Of a stretch of DNA of 41,669 nt, positions 5,811-14,653 are shown one piece after another. The stretch spans positions 1-41,669 of IMG/VR virus record IMGVR_UViG_3300010885_042165; one strand, written 5' to 3'. Source of the stretch: a virus. The position numbers and the translations under genes were made by a program. The notes beneath the pieces were generated by a model that was not told where the DNA came from, made no database searches, and worked only from the letters and a program-made list of their open reading frames with translations. How positions within the stretch are numbered: position 1 is the stretch's first letter; each line of letters starts with the position of its first letter.

Positions 5811-5853
5811 AATGTATACTTTAAATGTAACTTACTAATTTTTAGGTATAAAA

Positions 5854-6855
5854 ATGCCGATTCCGTACATGGGCAGTAAAGCCAAAATCGCTGAAAATTT
5901 AATGAATGAAATAACGCTTAACAACCCACAAGCAGATACGTTTATTGACCTCTTTGGAGGCGGTGGCGCAATGAGCGAGGAAGCGTTACGCAGAATGCAA
6001 TTTAAGCGCGTGATTTACAATGAATTAAATGCAGGCGTGGCCAACCTTATGCGAAAAATACAGGTAGATGGAATAACGCCAGAATTTTATGAATGGGTGA
6101 GCCGTGACGAATTTCAAGAAATTAAAAACGGCGATTGTTGGAGGGCTGGATTGATTAAAACCTGTTGGAGCTTTGGCAATAATCAGAAGTGTTATTTATA
6201 TGGTAAAGATGTAGAATATTACAAAAAAGCGTACCATGATTTAGTTGTGAGTGGCCTTGATACGCGTGATTTTATGCAAAATTATGCGCAAGAGTATGTG
6301 CTGAAAAAGCATGGCATAAATGAGCCTTGCATTATAAATATGCCAACCGCAAATAATATTCAACAAAGACGCTTGCAAGTACGGGGCGATTTAAATAAGT
6401 ATGAAAAATCTTGTAAACTAACTCAAATTAGGCTATTGCAACAATTGCAACACTTGAAAAACTTGGAAAGCTTGCAAAACTTGCAAAACTTGCAAAACTT
6501 GGAAAGCTTGGAACGCTTGCAAAGCTTGCAAAGCTTGCAAAGCTTAAACGTGCTTGAAACGTTCAATCAAAACGCTTTTGAGTTTGACTTAAGCATTTAT
6601 TATAAGGATAAAACTGTGATTTATCTTGACCCACCTTACGCAGGCACAAAGGAATATCAAGAGAAAATGCAGGCCAACATTGACCACTTTGCAAGCTTAG
6701 GATTTACTGTTTATTTAAGTGAATACAAAAACCCTAATCCTGACTTATGGCAAGAGGTTTTTAGTACTGAAAAACGCGATACAATGTCACAAAATAAAAG
6801 CAGGGTAAAAATAGAAAGATTGTTTAAAAATGTCATACGACCTAAAGTCAATTAA
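5854..6855 (+). CDS. Dam-type DNA adenine methyltransferase with an internal triplet-repeat insert
   Basis: The 333-residue protein is a D12-class N6-adenine methyltransferase. The N-terminus MPIPYMGSKAKIAENL fits the class, FIDLFGGGGAMSEE (about 31-44) is the SAM-binding motif, and DPPY at about 259-262 is the catalytic motif IV. Between them residues of about 195-231 form a run of L-Q/E-N/S triplets (for example LQNLQNLQNLESLERLQS) coded by 9-bp repeats. This is the zone where target recognition normally sits, so variation in repeat number could tune DNA contacts. It probably protects phage DNA from host restriction. It is the first gene after a terminator and overlaps the next methylase by 26 bp. 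Confidence 0.85.
   Translation: MPIPYMGSKAKIAENLMNEITLNNPQADTFIDLFGGGGAMSEEALRRMQFKRVIYNELNAGVANLMRKIQVDGITPEFYEWVSRDEFQEIKNGDCWRAGLIKTCWSFGNNQKCYLYGKDVEYYKKAYHDLVVSGLDTRDFMQNYAQEYVLKKHGINEPCIINMPTANNIQQRRLQVRGDLNKYEKSCKLTQIRLLQQLQHLKNLESLQNLQNLQNLESLERLQSLQSLQSLNVLETFNQNAFEFDLSIYYKDKTVIYLDPPYAGTKEYQEKMQANIDHFASLGFTVYLSEYKNPNPDLWQEVFSTEKRDTMSQNKSRVKIERLFKNVIRPKVN
6436..6546 (+). repeat. 9-bp tandem repeat inside the Dam gene
   Basis: Units such as TTGCAAAAC, TTGGAAAGC and TTGCAAAGC follow each other about twelve times in frame. Gains or losses of a unit keep the frame and only change the length of the Leu-rich insert. Interleaving of the AAC and AGC versions suggests repeated duplication. 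Confidence 0.85.
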
Positions 6856-7741
6856 AAAGCAATTTGCAGAAAAAGGCGTTTTTTACACGCCATTAGAATT
6901 GGCAAATAAGCTTAAAAATTTGGCTGGAATAAATAATATAATAAGCGTTTATGACCCAACCTGTGGCCGTGGTGGTTTGCTAAGCGTATTTAATGATTGT
7001 GTAAAAAAGTACGGCGTTGAAATTGACCAGAACGCAGTTAATGATTGTAGCTACTTAAAAAATTCAAATATTAAACATGGTGACACTTTAGAGCTTGACC
7101 ATTTTGAAGGGTTAAGCTTTGATTTAGTAATAGCAAACCCGCCTTTTTCAGTAAAATATGACCCAGAAAAATTTATAAATTACACGGAATGTCCAACTGT
7201 ACCCAGCAAATCAAGAGCGGATTATGCGTTTATTTTGCATTGCCTTGATAAAATATCAAGCGATGGCGTGGCCGTGGTTTTGAATGCAATGGGCGTTACT
7301 TACCGCTTAGGACGTGAGGGAGAAATTAGACAATGGCTATTACAAAACAATAAAATAGAAAAAGTTGTTTACTTTGATGGAAACACTTTCGTAGATACAA
7401 AAATACCAACCGTTGCTTTTGTTATGCGTAAGAATCGCAATTCAAATAACGTTACTTTTTTATGCGATAAAACAAATAAATCAAAAAATATTACACTTAA
7501 AGAAATACAAAGCAATGATTACAATTTGAGTAAAAATTTATACTTACCAGATGATATTATTGAAAAAGAAAAAATAGACCCATTCCAGCTTGAAATAGAT
7601 ATTCAAGACAAGATAATAAAAGCACTTGATGCACAAATAAAAATAACAAAAACGATTGTTGATAATTTTGGCTTAGATAAAAAACATTTGAAAGATTTTT
7701 TAAATAAAATTCAACAGGTTGTAGATAAATATAAGGAGTGA
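6830..7741 (+). CDS. N6-adenine DNA methylase (HsdM/type I-like)
   Basis: The 303-residue protein has KGVFYTPLELANKL near the start (typical of N6 methylases), motif I DPTCGRGGLL (residues of about 42-51), and motif IV NPPF with a following SRADYAFILHCL. These place it in the HsdM-like gamma class. It lacks the long N-terminal helical domain of complete HsdM subunits and no specificity subunit is adjacent, so it may be a stand-alone modification enzyme. A predicted helical tail (IIKALDAQIKITKTIVDNF) could be for pairing. It overlaps the Dam gene by 26 bp and is followed by terminase after 3 bp. Confidence 0.8.
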   Translation: MSYDLKSIKKQFAEKGVFYTPLELANKLKNLAGINNIISVYDPTCGRGGLLSVFNDCVKKYGVEIDQNAVNDCSYLKNSNIKHGDTLELDHFEGLSFDLVIANPPFSVKYDPEKFINYTECPTVPSKSRADYAFILHCLDKISSDGVAVVLNAMGVTYRLGREGEIRQWLLQNNKIEKVVYFDGNTFVDTKIPTVAFVMRKNRNSNNVTFLCDKTNKSKNITLKEIQSNDYNLSKNLYLPDDIIEKEKIDPFQLEIDIQDKIIKALDAQIKITKTIVDNFGLDKKHLKDFLNKIQQVVDKYKE

Positions 7742-7744
7742 AAA

Positions 7745-8176
7745 ATGGCGCTTACAGCAAAACAAGAAGCGTTTTGTCAAGCAATCGCCGATGGATTGAG
7801 CCAAGCCGATGCTTATAGACTGGCTTATAACGCAGCAAAAATGAAGCATGAAACAATACAAAAAAGAGCATCAGAATTAATGAAGCACGGGGAGGTTAAG
7901 GGTAGGGTTCAAGAGCTAAATAGTAAGCTTGAAAATAAGCAATTGTGGACTCGTGAGCAGTCAGTTACAACAATCATGCTCGGCCTTCAAACAGCTAAAA
8001 CTAATAATAAGCCCATGGAAATTTTTAAGGGCGTTGAGTTGCTTAATAAAATGTTTGGGTATGATGCACCGACTAAACACGATGTTGATGTAAAAGCATC
8101 GATAAATTCAAGAATAATTGTTGTCGAGGCGGTAGCTCCAAAGGATTATGACAATGAAGCCACAGATACCGATTAA
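7745..8176 (+). CDS. terS: Terminase small subunit
   Basis: The 143-residue protein begins ALTAKQEAFCQAIADGLSQADAYRLAYNA, the typical terminase_2 (PF03592) N-terminal helix-turn-helix that recognises the packaging site. KHETIQKRASELMKHGEVKGRVQEL is the central helical part used for oligomer formation. It directly precedes and overlaps the large subunit gene by 29 bp, as is usual. The ribosome site is AAGGAGTG, 4 bases from the ATG. Confidence 0.9.
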   Translation: MALTAKQEAFCQAIADGLSQADAYRLAYNAAKMKHETIQKRASELMKHGEVKGRVQELNSKLENKQLWTREQSVTTIMLGLQTAKTNNKPMEIFKGVELLNKMFGYDAPTKHDVDVKASINSRIIVVEAVAPKDYDNEATDTD

Positions 8177-9410
8177 GCTTGCTGAATCTTTTAAAAATAT
8201 GCACACAAACCAATACGACACAATAGTTTGGCATGGCGGGCGAGGTTCTGCTAAATCGCAAGCGTTGGCATTGGTCGGATTGCTAGAGTCTTACATGGAC
8301 GATGGAATTATTTTATGCGCTCGAGAAATTCAAAAATCAATCAATGACTCGATCTATGCGTCCATTGTGTCCTGCATCAAATGTCACGATTTGGAAGATG
8401 AATTCCACGTGATAAATACAGAAATCATCAATAAAATTACAGGCGCAAGGTTTACGTTTTCTGGTTTAAAAACAAATATATCAAGTATAAAATCGATTAA
8501 CAAGCTAAGGGTTGTTTTAGTTGATGAAGCGGAAAACGTAAGCCAAAATTCATGGGATGTAATTAGACCAACGCCTCGTTATAACAATACGAGATTGTAC
8601 GTTGTATTCAACCCACGCTTTGAAACAGATCCAACGTGGAAAGAGTTTTGCAAAGAAAAAGACGATAACACTTTAATAACAGAAATAAATTGGCGAGATA
8701 ATCCGTGGTTTCCAGCGTCATTAGAAAAGCAAAGGCAAAGAGCATTAAAAGGCGACCTAGACAGGTATAATTGGATTTGGGAAGGTGGTTTTTTAAGAGT
8801 ATCAAACAGTTCAATTTTAGGTAAAAATCTTGATTATAGATATTTTGAAGTAGATGAAAGTTACGGCCAACCTTTAATCGGTATTGATTGGGGGTTCGCC
8901 CAATCGCGCAATGTGGTTGTTGAGTGTTATGTTAAAGGCCGTGACCTGTACGTTTACAAGTGCGGAATTGGTGCTGGTGTGTCTGTTTTAGATACCCCGT
9001 CTTGGCTTATTAGGCACGTGCCACTTGTTAAAGAAATTGTCAGTTATGCCGACTGTGCAAGACCTGAAATTATCGATCACGTTAACCGTTCGCTATTCCA
9101 ACGAAACAACCCAATGATTAATCCTGTTAAAAAAGGTGCTGGTAGCGTCGAGCAGGGTGTTACTTTTCTGTTATCATTTGATAAAATAGTTATAAATACA
9201 AAAGCTTGCGAGACCAATCAAATGTATAATGATATGATTAGTGAGCTGAATGGTTACAGCTATAAAGTAATCGACAAAAACACACCGCAAGAGGTCGTTA
9301 CAAATCAGATACAAAAGGGGAGCGATGACGTGGCCGATGCCATACGTTACGCGCTTGAGCCTATAATCCACAAAGCCGATACAAAGAGTTTCGCTTTCGC
9401 AACGGGATAA
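8148..9410 (+). CDS. terL: Terminase large subunit (PBSX type)
   Basis: The 420-residue packaging motor has the ATPase Walker A GGRGSAKS (about 30-37) and Walker B VVLVDEAEN (Asp126-Glu127), then the RNase H-like nuclease with GIDWGF (Asp247), YADCARPEII and a C-terminal DDVADAIRYA. Together these fit the Terminase_3/PBSX family. It pumps DNA into the prohead through the portal, encoded next. A GGCCAACC copy at 8865 lies in the nuclease part. The start at 8148 overlaps the small subunit; an ATG at 8154 is also possible. Confidence 0.95.
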   Translation: MTMKPQIPIKLAESFKNMHTNQYDTIVWHGGRGSAKSQALALVGLLESYMDDGIILCAREIQKSINDSIYASIVSCIKCHDLEDEFHVINTEIINKITGARFTFSGLKTNISSIKSINKLRVVLVDEAENVSQNSWDVIRPTPRYNNTRLYVVFNPRFETDPTWKEFCKEKDDNTLITEINWRDNPWFPASLEKQRQRALKGDLDRYNWIWEGGFLRVSNSSILGKNLDYRYFEVDESYGQPLIGIDWGFAQSRNVVVECYVKGRDLYVYKCGIGAGVSVLDTPSWLIRHVPLVKEIVSYADCARPEIIDHVNRSLFQRNNPMINPVKKGAGSVEQGVTFLLSFDKIVINTKACETNQMYNDMISELNGYSYKVIDKNTPQEVVTNQIQKGSDDVADAIRYALEPIIHKADTKSFAFATG

Positions 9411-9413
9411 ATA

Positions 9414-10637
9414 ATGAATATTTTTGAAAGATTTGTAGATAAGGTTTTTGGCAGGACTGGCAATAAGCGTGGGCTACAATCCGCAGAGTTTACGTTCGAA
9501 ACAGAGCCAATCAACTTTCGCGCGAAATATTCCAAGGGTATGTCAATACCAACGCAAGCGGTTAACAAAGTAGCAAGCGCGGTTAGTTCGATGCAGCCAA
9601 AAGCGGTGAACGGAGAAGGCGAAGCGATTAAGCATAAATTGCTCGATGTCTTGCTTAAAACGCCAAAAGGTTACGAGGCATTGATGTTTAAAGTGAGCGA
9701 GGATCTGCATTGGGGCGGCTATGCGCTTTTAGTGTTTGTCGGCAACTCCAACTCAGAGGCTTCAAAGGTAGATTACATCAAGCCTGAAAAGGCTACATTT
9801 TCGCTGAATGCTTATGATGAAATAGAATACATCACGATAATCAACGAAAAATATTCAGATACTTATTACGACAAAGATGGACGTTATTTGAGCAATGACG
9901 GACTTAAAGAGCTTGTTTTGATTAAAACACAGACAGAATTACCGATTTTGAAGCAGGTTGAAACAGAAATCTCAATATTAAGCGATGGCCTTAATAGAAA
10001 CGGGGCATTGCTTCAAAACGCGGGTCGGCTGTCGATGGTATTCAGCTATCAAGACAATGCAAGCGCGGACGAAACAGAAGCACGAGCGGCGGCAATAAAC
10101 CGCATGGTTCGTGGAAAAAACTTTGGGGGCGTTGCGGTAACTTCTGGTATGGGCGCGCCTGTGGATATTAAAGAGTTCGGCCTAAGCCCACGCGACATGG
10201 ACTTTAATGCGCTTTATGATCTATGCAGGAAAGAGGTGTTTTTAAGCTGTGGCGTACCAATTGCACTGGTATCAAGCGAGGCAAGTACTTATAACAATAT
10301 GGCCTCTAGCTCATCAGATTTTTACACTGGCACGGTTGTGCCTATGGCCAATTACATACTCAAACATATAAGCAGGGTTAACTCCTATCGTGCAAAGGAT
10401 GAAGTTACGATTGTGTGTGATACGTCTGAGATTGACGCAATCAAGATACAATCTGCGCAGGTTGTTAAAGTGCTGGATGAGTCAAAATCAATCACGGTCA
10501 ATGAAAAACGAGCAATACTAGGCTATGAAGCCATTGATGGAGGGGATGCTTTACTTGTTGAATCGCGTTACGTGCCGATTGATGAGTTAGGGTTGGTTGA
10601 GCCGAGTGCCGGTAAGGATAAGGATAAGGATAAATGA
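9414..10637 (+). CDS. HK97-type portal protein
   Basis: The 407-residue protein has the order and signature of the HK97 portal family: a basic start, IPTQAVNKVASAVSSMQP, LLKTPKGYEALMFKVSEDLHWGGYALL and, near the C-terminus, CRKEVFLSCGVPIALVS and AVVKVLDESK-type helices (AQVVKVLDESKSITVNEKRAILGYE). It forms the twelve-subunit ring through which DNA enters and leaves. It follows terL by 3 bp. The tail ends in KDKDKDK, coded by a GGATAA hexamer repeat just before the stop. Confidence 0.9.
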   Translation: MNIFERFVDKVFGRTGNKRGLQSAEFTFETEPINFRAKYSKGMSIPTQAVNKVASAVSSMQPKAVNGEGEAIKHKLLDVLLKTPKGYEALMFKVSEDLHWGGYALLVFVGNSNSEASKVDYIKPEKATFSLNAYDEIEYITIINEKYSDTYYDKDGRYLSNDGLKELVLIKTQTELPILKQVETEISILSDGLNRNGALLQNAGRLSMVFSYQDNASADETEARAAAINRMVRGKNFGGVAVTSGMGAPVDIKEFGLSPRDMDFNALYDLCRKEVFLSCGVPIALVSSEASTYNNMASSSSDFYTGTVVPMANYILKHISRVNSYRAKDEVTIVCDTSEIDAIKIQSAQVVKVLDESKSITVNEKRAILGYEAIDGGDALLVESRYVPIDELGLVEPSAGKDKDKDK

Positions 10638-11311
10638 CTTCAGAGCAAGAAGAGCAAGATAGGCTTGATCTTGAGTTGCTTGCGTTACTTCTAACCTATC
10701 CGGCAATTAAGTTAATCGATTTGAATTACGGACGGACTTTATCCCAAGCGGATATTGACAAAGCAACTAAACAATTGGCCGATGCACGGCTTTACGGATG
10801 GGATTATGTGAAAAACAACTCAATCGATGCAAAGCTGGGCGAAAAAGTCTACAATTCAAACGATGCACAAGCTTGGGCGATCGCATCAATACCTTGGCTC
10901 ATTCAATCGCGTGACGAAATTGCAAATCAAGCGATTGAATCCTATGATGAAAAATTGACAATTGAAGAAAAAGACCGTATCGTTCAAAAAACGCTCGATA
11001 CACGCAGGCAAGGACGCGCTGAATCGTATGCTAACACTGCTGTAAATCAATCAGTCGAGATGGCAAAGTTTGGATTAGTTGGCTTGCTAGCAGGGGTTGG
11101 CCTAAAGACAGCAAAAAAGACTTGGCGAACGGTTGGAGACAAAAAGGTGCGAAATTCTCACGAAAAAGCAAATGGCCAAAGTGTTGGATTGACAGAATTT
11201 TTCGAGATTGGCGGTTATGATATGATGCACCCAAGAGACATTAGAGCACCTTTAAAAGAGACCGCTAACTGCCGATGTTCAACTGTTTACAATATAAAAT
11301 GGAGCAAATAA
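10634..11311 (+). CDS. Mu F-like minor head protein
   Basis: The 225-residue protein has the F-like C-terminal domain: TRRQGRAESYANTAVNQSVE, then KTWRTVGDKKVRNSHEKANGQ and MHPRDIRAPLKETANCRCSTVY. The R-x-S-H and N-C-R-C motifs are the usual marks (PF04233). Proteins of this family sit at the head-portal region and help in assembly. The N-terminal third is helical. It overlaps the portal gene by 4 bp (ATGA) and the fibre gene by 1 bp. Confidence 0.85.
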   Translation: MTSEQEEQDRLDLELLALLLTYPAIKLIDLNYGRTLSQADIDKATKQLADARLYGWDYVKNNSIDAKLGEKVYNSNDAQAWAIASIPWLIQSRDEIANQAIESYDEKLTIEEKDRIVQKTLDTRRQGRAESYANTAVNQSVEMAKFGLVGLLAGVGLKTAKKTWRTVGDKKVRNSHEKANGQSVGLTEFFEIGGYDMMHPRDIRAPLKETANCRCSTVYNIKWSK

Positions 11312-12300
11312 TGGATGCAAAGAACGTAAGCATACCAAATGGTATTTTTAAAGAATTCCCAAACGCGACAAATTTAGAGCAAATCTTAGCAATGATTAAT
11401 GAGAAAGTTGCTGAGGGCGGCACGGGTGGATCAACAACCGTAAGCGTGGGTACAACCACGACGGGCGAGGCTGGTACGGATGCAAGCGTTTCGAATAGCG
11501 GCACGGCAACCGCCGTTGTGTTGGATTTCACGATACCCCGTGGCAATCAAGGCGTGAATGGCGTGAATGGCGTGAATGGCGTGGACGGTGCGGATGGTGC
11601 GGATGGTGCGGATGCAGTAAACCCTATCTTTTCAATAGGCGACGTGACGCAAGGAGCGACCGCAAGCGTATCAGTGACTGGAACGTATCCAAACTTGGAT
11701 CTTAATTTTGTTTTAGTGAAGGGTGATACAGGCGCACAGGGGCCACAAGGTATACAAGGGATACAAGGGCCGGCATTTGTACCAGCAGATGGTTCAATCG
11801 TTCGCGCAAAGCTTGAAACGCAGTTGCTGAACGAAATAAAACACGACCAAGCCGTAATCACATGGACAGGCAGCCAAACGGTCAATAACAACGTATCGTT
11901 TAACATTGTCTCTTTGCTAACCAACGCTTCAATCACGCGCAATACAATTGGCCTTGTTTTGAATGAAGCGACTGACTTGTTTACATTAACTGCGCGAAAT
12001 TATGATGAGAACATAAGAGTTGTTTGCAGGTTAAATGGCACAATTGGTGGTACAGCAGGTACACCGCGTGAGTTTTTTGTAGAATTAACTAGGCCCGGAG
12101 TTGCTGGGGCGTTGCTGATACGTGATACGATAACGAAAATAAACGACTCAAACATCAACAACAGACAGGTAGCTTTCGATACGTATGTTGTTGGTGGAAC
12201 AACAGATTTATTTTTCACCCAAGGTTTTGAAATAAAAATCAACAATAACTCAACGCAAACACTCACCCTAACGGGCTTTACGTTGTTATTTTTCGGTTAA
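11311..12300 (+). CDS. Collagen-like virion fibre, probably on the head
   Basis: The start at 11311 (MDAKNVSIPNG) has GGAG six bases upstream; the protein has 329 residues. Two Gly-X-Y blocks are visible: GNQGVNGVNGVNGVDGADGADGADA and, later, GDTGAQGPQGIQGIQGPA, which would form triple helices. The last 150 residues are beta-rich (ITWTGSQTV, then FFVELTRPGVAGALLIRD and LTLTGFTLLFFG), as expected of a trimeric jelly-roll-like tip. It lies between the F-like gene and the protease, so I infer a capsid-attached fibre that may bind cell surfaces; a tail position is less likely. Confidence 0.65.
   Translation: MDAKNVSIPNGIFKEFPNATNLEQILAMINEKVAEGGTGGSTTVSVGTTTTGEAGTDASVSNSGTATAVVLDFTIPRGNQGVNGVNGVNGVDGADGADGADAVNPIFSIGDVTQGATASVSVTGTYPNLDLNFVLVKGDTGAQGPQGIQGIQGPAFVPADGSIVRAKLETQLLNEIKHDQAVITWTGSQTVNNNVSFNIVSLLTNASITRNTIGLVLNEATDLFTLTARNYDENIRVVCRLNGTIGGTAGTPREFFVELTRPGVAGALLIRDTITKINDSNINNRQVAFDTYVVGGTTDLFFTQGFEIKINNNSTQTLTLTGFTLLFFG
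11551..11614 (+). repeat. 9-bp tandem repeat coding Gly-X-Y
   Basis: GGCGTGAAT is repeated three times, then GGCGTGGAC and GGTGCGGAT three times, coding GVNGVNGVNGVDGADGADGAD. It is the third in-frame 9-bp repeat array of this genome, so length of the collagen-like shaft could vary by slippage. Confidence 0.85.
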
Positions 12301-12312
12301 AAGGTTAAAAAC

Positions 12313-12978
12313 ATGATAATCAAAAAATCATTTGAAATTAAAAGCATAGGCGGAGACGGCGGCTTTAAGTGGGAGGGCTATGCTTCTGCTTATGGCATCG
12401 TTGATACTTATGATGACGTTGTCGAAAAAGGGGCATTTGCAACGCAAAAAGGACAAACAATCCCAGCTTACTTGGAACATCAAACAGAAATCGGCAAGAT
12501 TAAAATAATCGGGGAGGACGATTACGGCTTGAAAGTTGCTGGTGAGTTACCACCTGACGACATCCAAGATCCCCGAGTAGGCAAGTTATCTGAGCGGTTA
12601 AGATGGTTGATGCGTGATACAGAAACAGGTTCAATCGAAATGAAAATGAGCGTTGGCTTTTATCTTAGAGACTTTGTTAATGAAAAATCAGGCGATAAAA
12701 ACATACGACGCATTACAAAGGGCGAGCTTGTCGAGGTATCACTTGTTGCTAACCCAGCAAATGCTGGCGCGATTTTGACTGATTACAAAAGCGATAACGT
12801 ATTGACTGTTGATGATTTTGAAGGGTTGGATATCCGTGAATTTGAGCGAATTTTAAGAAGCGGCCAACCTTTATCTAAAGAGTTATCTAAACGTATCGCT
12901 TCGATCGCAAAAAAAGATACGCAAAATTTTGAAGTAAACGTAAAAGCAATTGCTGATATTTTTGCTAAATACACATAG
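12313..12978 (+). CDS. Prohead maturation protease (HK97 family, S78/U35)
   Basis: The 221-residue protein fits HK97 prohead proteases: FKWEGYASAYGIVDTYDDVVEKGAF at the start, AYLEHQTEIGKI with the catalytic His, and ELVEVSLVANPANAGA with the catalytic Ser. It cleaves scaffold and capsid N-terminal segments during head maturation and cleaves itself. The capsid gene follows. No separate scaffold gene is present, so the N-terminal delta domain of the capsid (rich in helix, see next gene) probably serves as scaffold. A GGCCAACC copy is at 12862. Confidence 0.9.
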   Translation: MIIKKSFEIKSIGGDGGFKWEGYASAYGIVDTYDDVVEKGAFATQKGQTIPAYLEHQTEIGKIKIIGEDDYGLKVAGELPPDDIQDPRVGKLSERLRWLMRDTETGSIEMKMSVGFYLRDFVNEKSGDKNIRRITKGELVEVSLVANPANAGAILTDYKSDNVLTVDDFEGLDIREFERILRSGQPLSKELSKRIASIAKKDTQNFEVNVKAIADIFAKYT

Positions 12979-12980
12979 AC

Positions 12981-13041
12981 GGCGTGATGCTGTGCATTAA
13001 ATGGCGTGATGCCAAACTTAAACTTAAACTTAAATTAGGAG
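12981..13041 (+). promoter_or_regulatory. Repeat-bearing leader of the capsid gene
   Basis: GGCGTGATGC occurs twice (12981-12990 and 13003-13012), 22 bp apart, followed by AAACTT three times (13014-13031) and the ribosome site TTAGGAGC. This 69-base gap is the widest in the head operon and precedes its most highly expressed gene. The A/T repeat leaves the leader unstructured, which would favour ribosome loading. No promoter boxes are visible. Confidence 0.4.
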
Positions 13042-13047
13042 CTTATT

Positions 13048-14232
13048 ATGAGCGCAGAATTAGTAACTGAAATTGAGAAAAACCTTAAAGCTTTGCATGA
13101 AAAGCACGATACAACGAGTTCTGAATATAAAACAATGCATGAAAAAATCAAGTCTGATGTAATTGAACTTGCAAAATCAACGCAAATCGCAGAGCTTGCA
13201 AATAAATCTCATTTAGAGCGTATTGAAGCTTTAGAGCAACGCATCGCTGAAACAAAATCAAGCCGTGATGTTAAGCCAGAAGACGTTTTATCTGTAATTG
13301 ATAAAGTTGTTGCAAAATCACGCGGACAAGTTGAGTTTGCAGAGCTTGTGACAAAAGCCCAAACAGCAAGCCAAGCATCTTTTGGCGGCGTTTTGGTAAA
13401 TGAAGATATTGTTAGTAACATTATAGTGTCATACATCAAAGACAGTTCGCCCATGATGCAATATGCAAACGTTGTGACTATCCCACGTGGCAGCTCAAGC
13501 ATCAAACTTGCCAAGAAAACTTTAAACCTTGGTGCTAAATTTAAAGGCGAGTTACAAACTGGCGGAGAAACAAGCGCAAGCTATGAAACGGTTAGCGTGA
13601 ATCTATCGCGGATTGGAGCTAGCAACGTAATTACTGAGGAGTTGCTTCAAGGTCAATTATTAATCAATGAATCTACTATTTCTCGTGATTTGTTGGACGA
13701 CATTAGTTATCAAATTCAATACGCAACATTGCGCGGTGATGGGTTATCTAAACCAAAAGGCTTGCTAAAAGAAAAATTCTTGTTGGATACAGCATACCCT
13801 TCGAATGGTCAATTAACACCAACCCCAGCACCGACAAAAGTAACTTTGTCAGATTTGATCTATTTGCAAACAACGTTTACCTATGAAAAATATCGCGAGA
13901 AAGGAAATTATTTCATGTCTTACAAGACATGGGCTGATTTGGCGACAGAAAAAGGAGCGGACAATCACTTTGTTGACTTGACTAACTTGATGCTCGGAGA
14001 CAAAAAAATCGTTATTATCGGCGAATTAGACTATGGCCTATCGCCAACTTCATTGCCAGTTTTATTTGGCGACATGAATAAAGCTTATACAATTGTTATT
14101 AATGGCAATTATCGCGTACTGGTTGATAATATGTTCGACACAGACAAGGGCTTAACTAAAATTACGGCTTCAACGTTCGCAGGCGGCCACGTTGTTGACG
14201 AAGAAGCGATTCGCGCAATCAAAGGAGCTTAA
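13048..14232 (+). CDS. Major capsid protein (HK97 fold)
   Basis: The 394-residue protein has a charged coiled N-terminal part to about residue 115 (EIEKNLKALHEKHDTTSSEYKTMHEKI, then LERIEALEQRIAETK), the HK97 delta or scaffold domain, and then the core: FGGVLVNEDIVSNIIVSYIKDSSPMMQYANV, IPRGSSSIKLAKKT, RGDGLSKPKGLL and the late YRVLVDNMF. The order and length match HK97-type capsids. The adjacent protease should remove the first part. Ribosome site TTAGGAG. Confidence 0.92.
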   Translation: MSAELVTEIEKNLKALHEKHDTTSSEYKTMHEKIKSDVIELAKSTQIAELANKSHLERIEALEQRIAETKSSRDVKPEDVLSVIDKVVAKSRGQVEFAELVTKAQTASQASFGGVLVNEDIVSNIIVSYIKDSSPMMQYANVVTIPRGSSSIKLAKKTLNLGAKFKGELQTGGETSASYETVSVNLSRIGASNVITEELLQGQLLINESTISRDLLDDISYQIQYATLRGDGLSKPKGLLKEKFLLDTAYPSNGQLTPTPAPTKVTLSDLIYLQTTFTYEKYREKGNYFMSYKTWADLATEKGADNHFVDLTNLMLGDKKIVIIGELDYGLSPTSLPVLFGDMNKAYTIVINGNYRVLVDNMFDTDKGLTKITASTFAGGHVVDEEAIRAIKGA

Positions 14233-14233
14233 A

Positions 14234-14617
14234 ATGATCAAGAAAAATTACTCAACCGAATTACGCTCATTCAAAGTGGCGGCTGGAACAAAGTTTGATT
14301 TAAAAACGTTAAAGGACGTTCCTCGTGATTTTTATGTGACGATCGATGGAGCGGCAGCATTGTCTAACATTGTTTTTACTGAGAGCAAAGGATCGACAAA
14401 CAACATCGTTCCTCTCGAACGCTTAATCTTTAACATTCATGACGTAGCATCAGGTTATATTGTTCCTGCCCAGCTAACTAACGTTTTTAACACAACAGTG
14501 GTTCCAGCTGGTGGACAGTTAAACGTTGGTATTTACACTTCTGCACAGCACGACGAAATTACATGTTCAGCTGCTGTTGTTTACAATTTCGTTTGCCACA
14601 AAGACGAAGTGAAATAA
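14234..14617 (+). CDS. Small head protein, possible decoration protein
   Basis: I use the ATG at 14234, with AAAGGAG just before the capsid stop; the longer frame from 14192 lies inside the capsid gene. The 127-residue protein is beta-rich with no Cys clusters (SFKVAAGTKFDLKTL, VASGYIVPAQLTNVFN, VPAGGQLNVGIYTSAQ). Position after the capsid gene and strong ribosome site suggest a decoration or stabilising protein made in large amounts. I do not recognise a family. A strong hairpin follows. Confidence 0.55.
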   Translation: MIKKNYSTELRSFKVAAGTKFDLKTLKDVPRDFYVTIDGAAALSNIVFTESKGSTNNIVPLERLIFNIHDVASGYIVPAQLTNVFNTTVVPAGGQLNVGIYTSAQHDEITCSAAVVYNFVCHKDEVK

Positions 14618-14625
14618 TTGAAAAA

Positions 14626-14653
14626 CGGGCTAATTTGTTGCTAAATTAGCCCG
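14626..14653 (+). terminator. Strong hairpin after the capsid genes
   Basis: CGGGCTAATTT (14626-14636) and AAATTAGCCCG (14643-14653) form a perfect 11-bp stem with a 6-base loop. No T-run follows (ACTTAAAAAAGG), so it is probably a weak or attenuating terminator, or an RNA-stabilising end for the capsid message, rather than a full stop. Confidence 0.6.

Noticed and set aside
5792-5820. Promoter for the late block (TTGGGC, 17 bp, TATACT)
   Set aside because: The -35 box matches only three of six bases and lies inside the terminator stem; a real promoter is likely near but cannot be fixed.
6436-6546. CRISPR-like array
   Set aside because: Units are 9 bp, in frame and without spacers.
11547-11942. 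Minus-strand frame over the collagen-like region
   Set aside because: Its Pro-Ser-Ala repeats are the complement of the Gly-X-Y codons.
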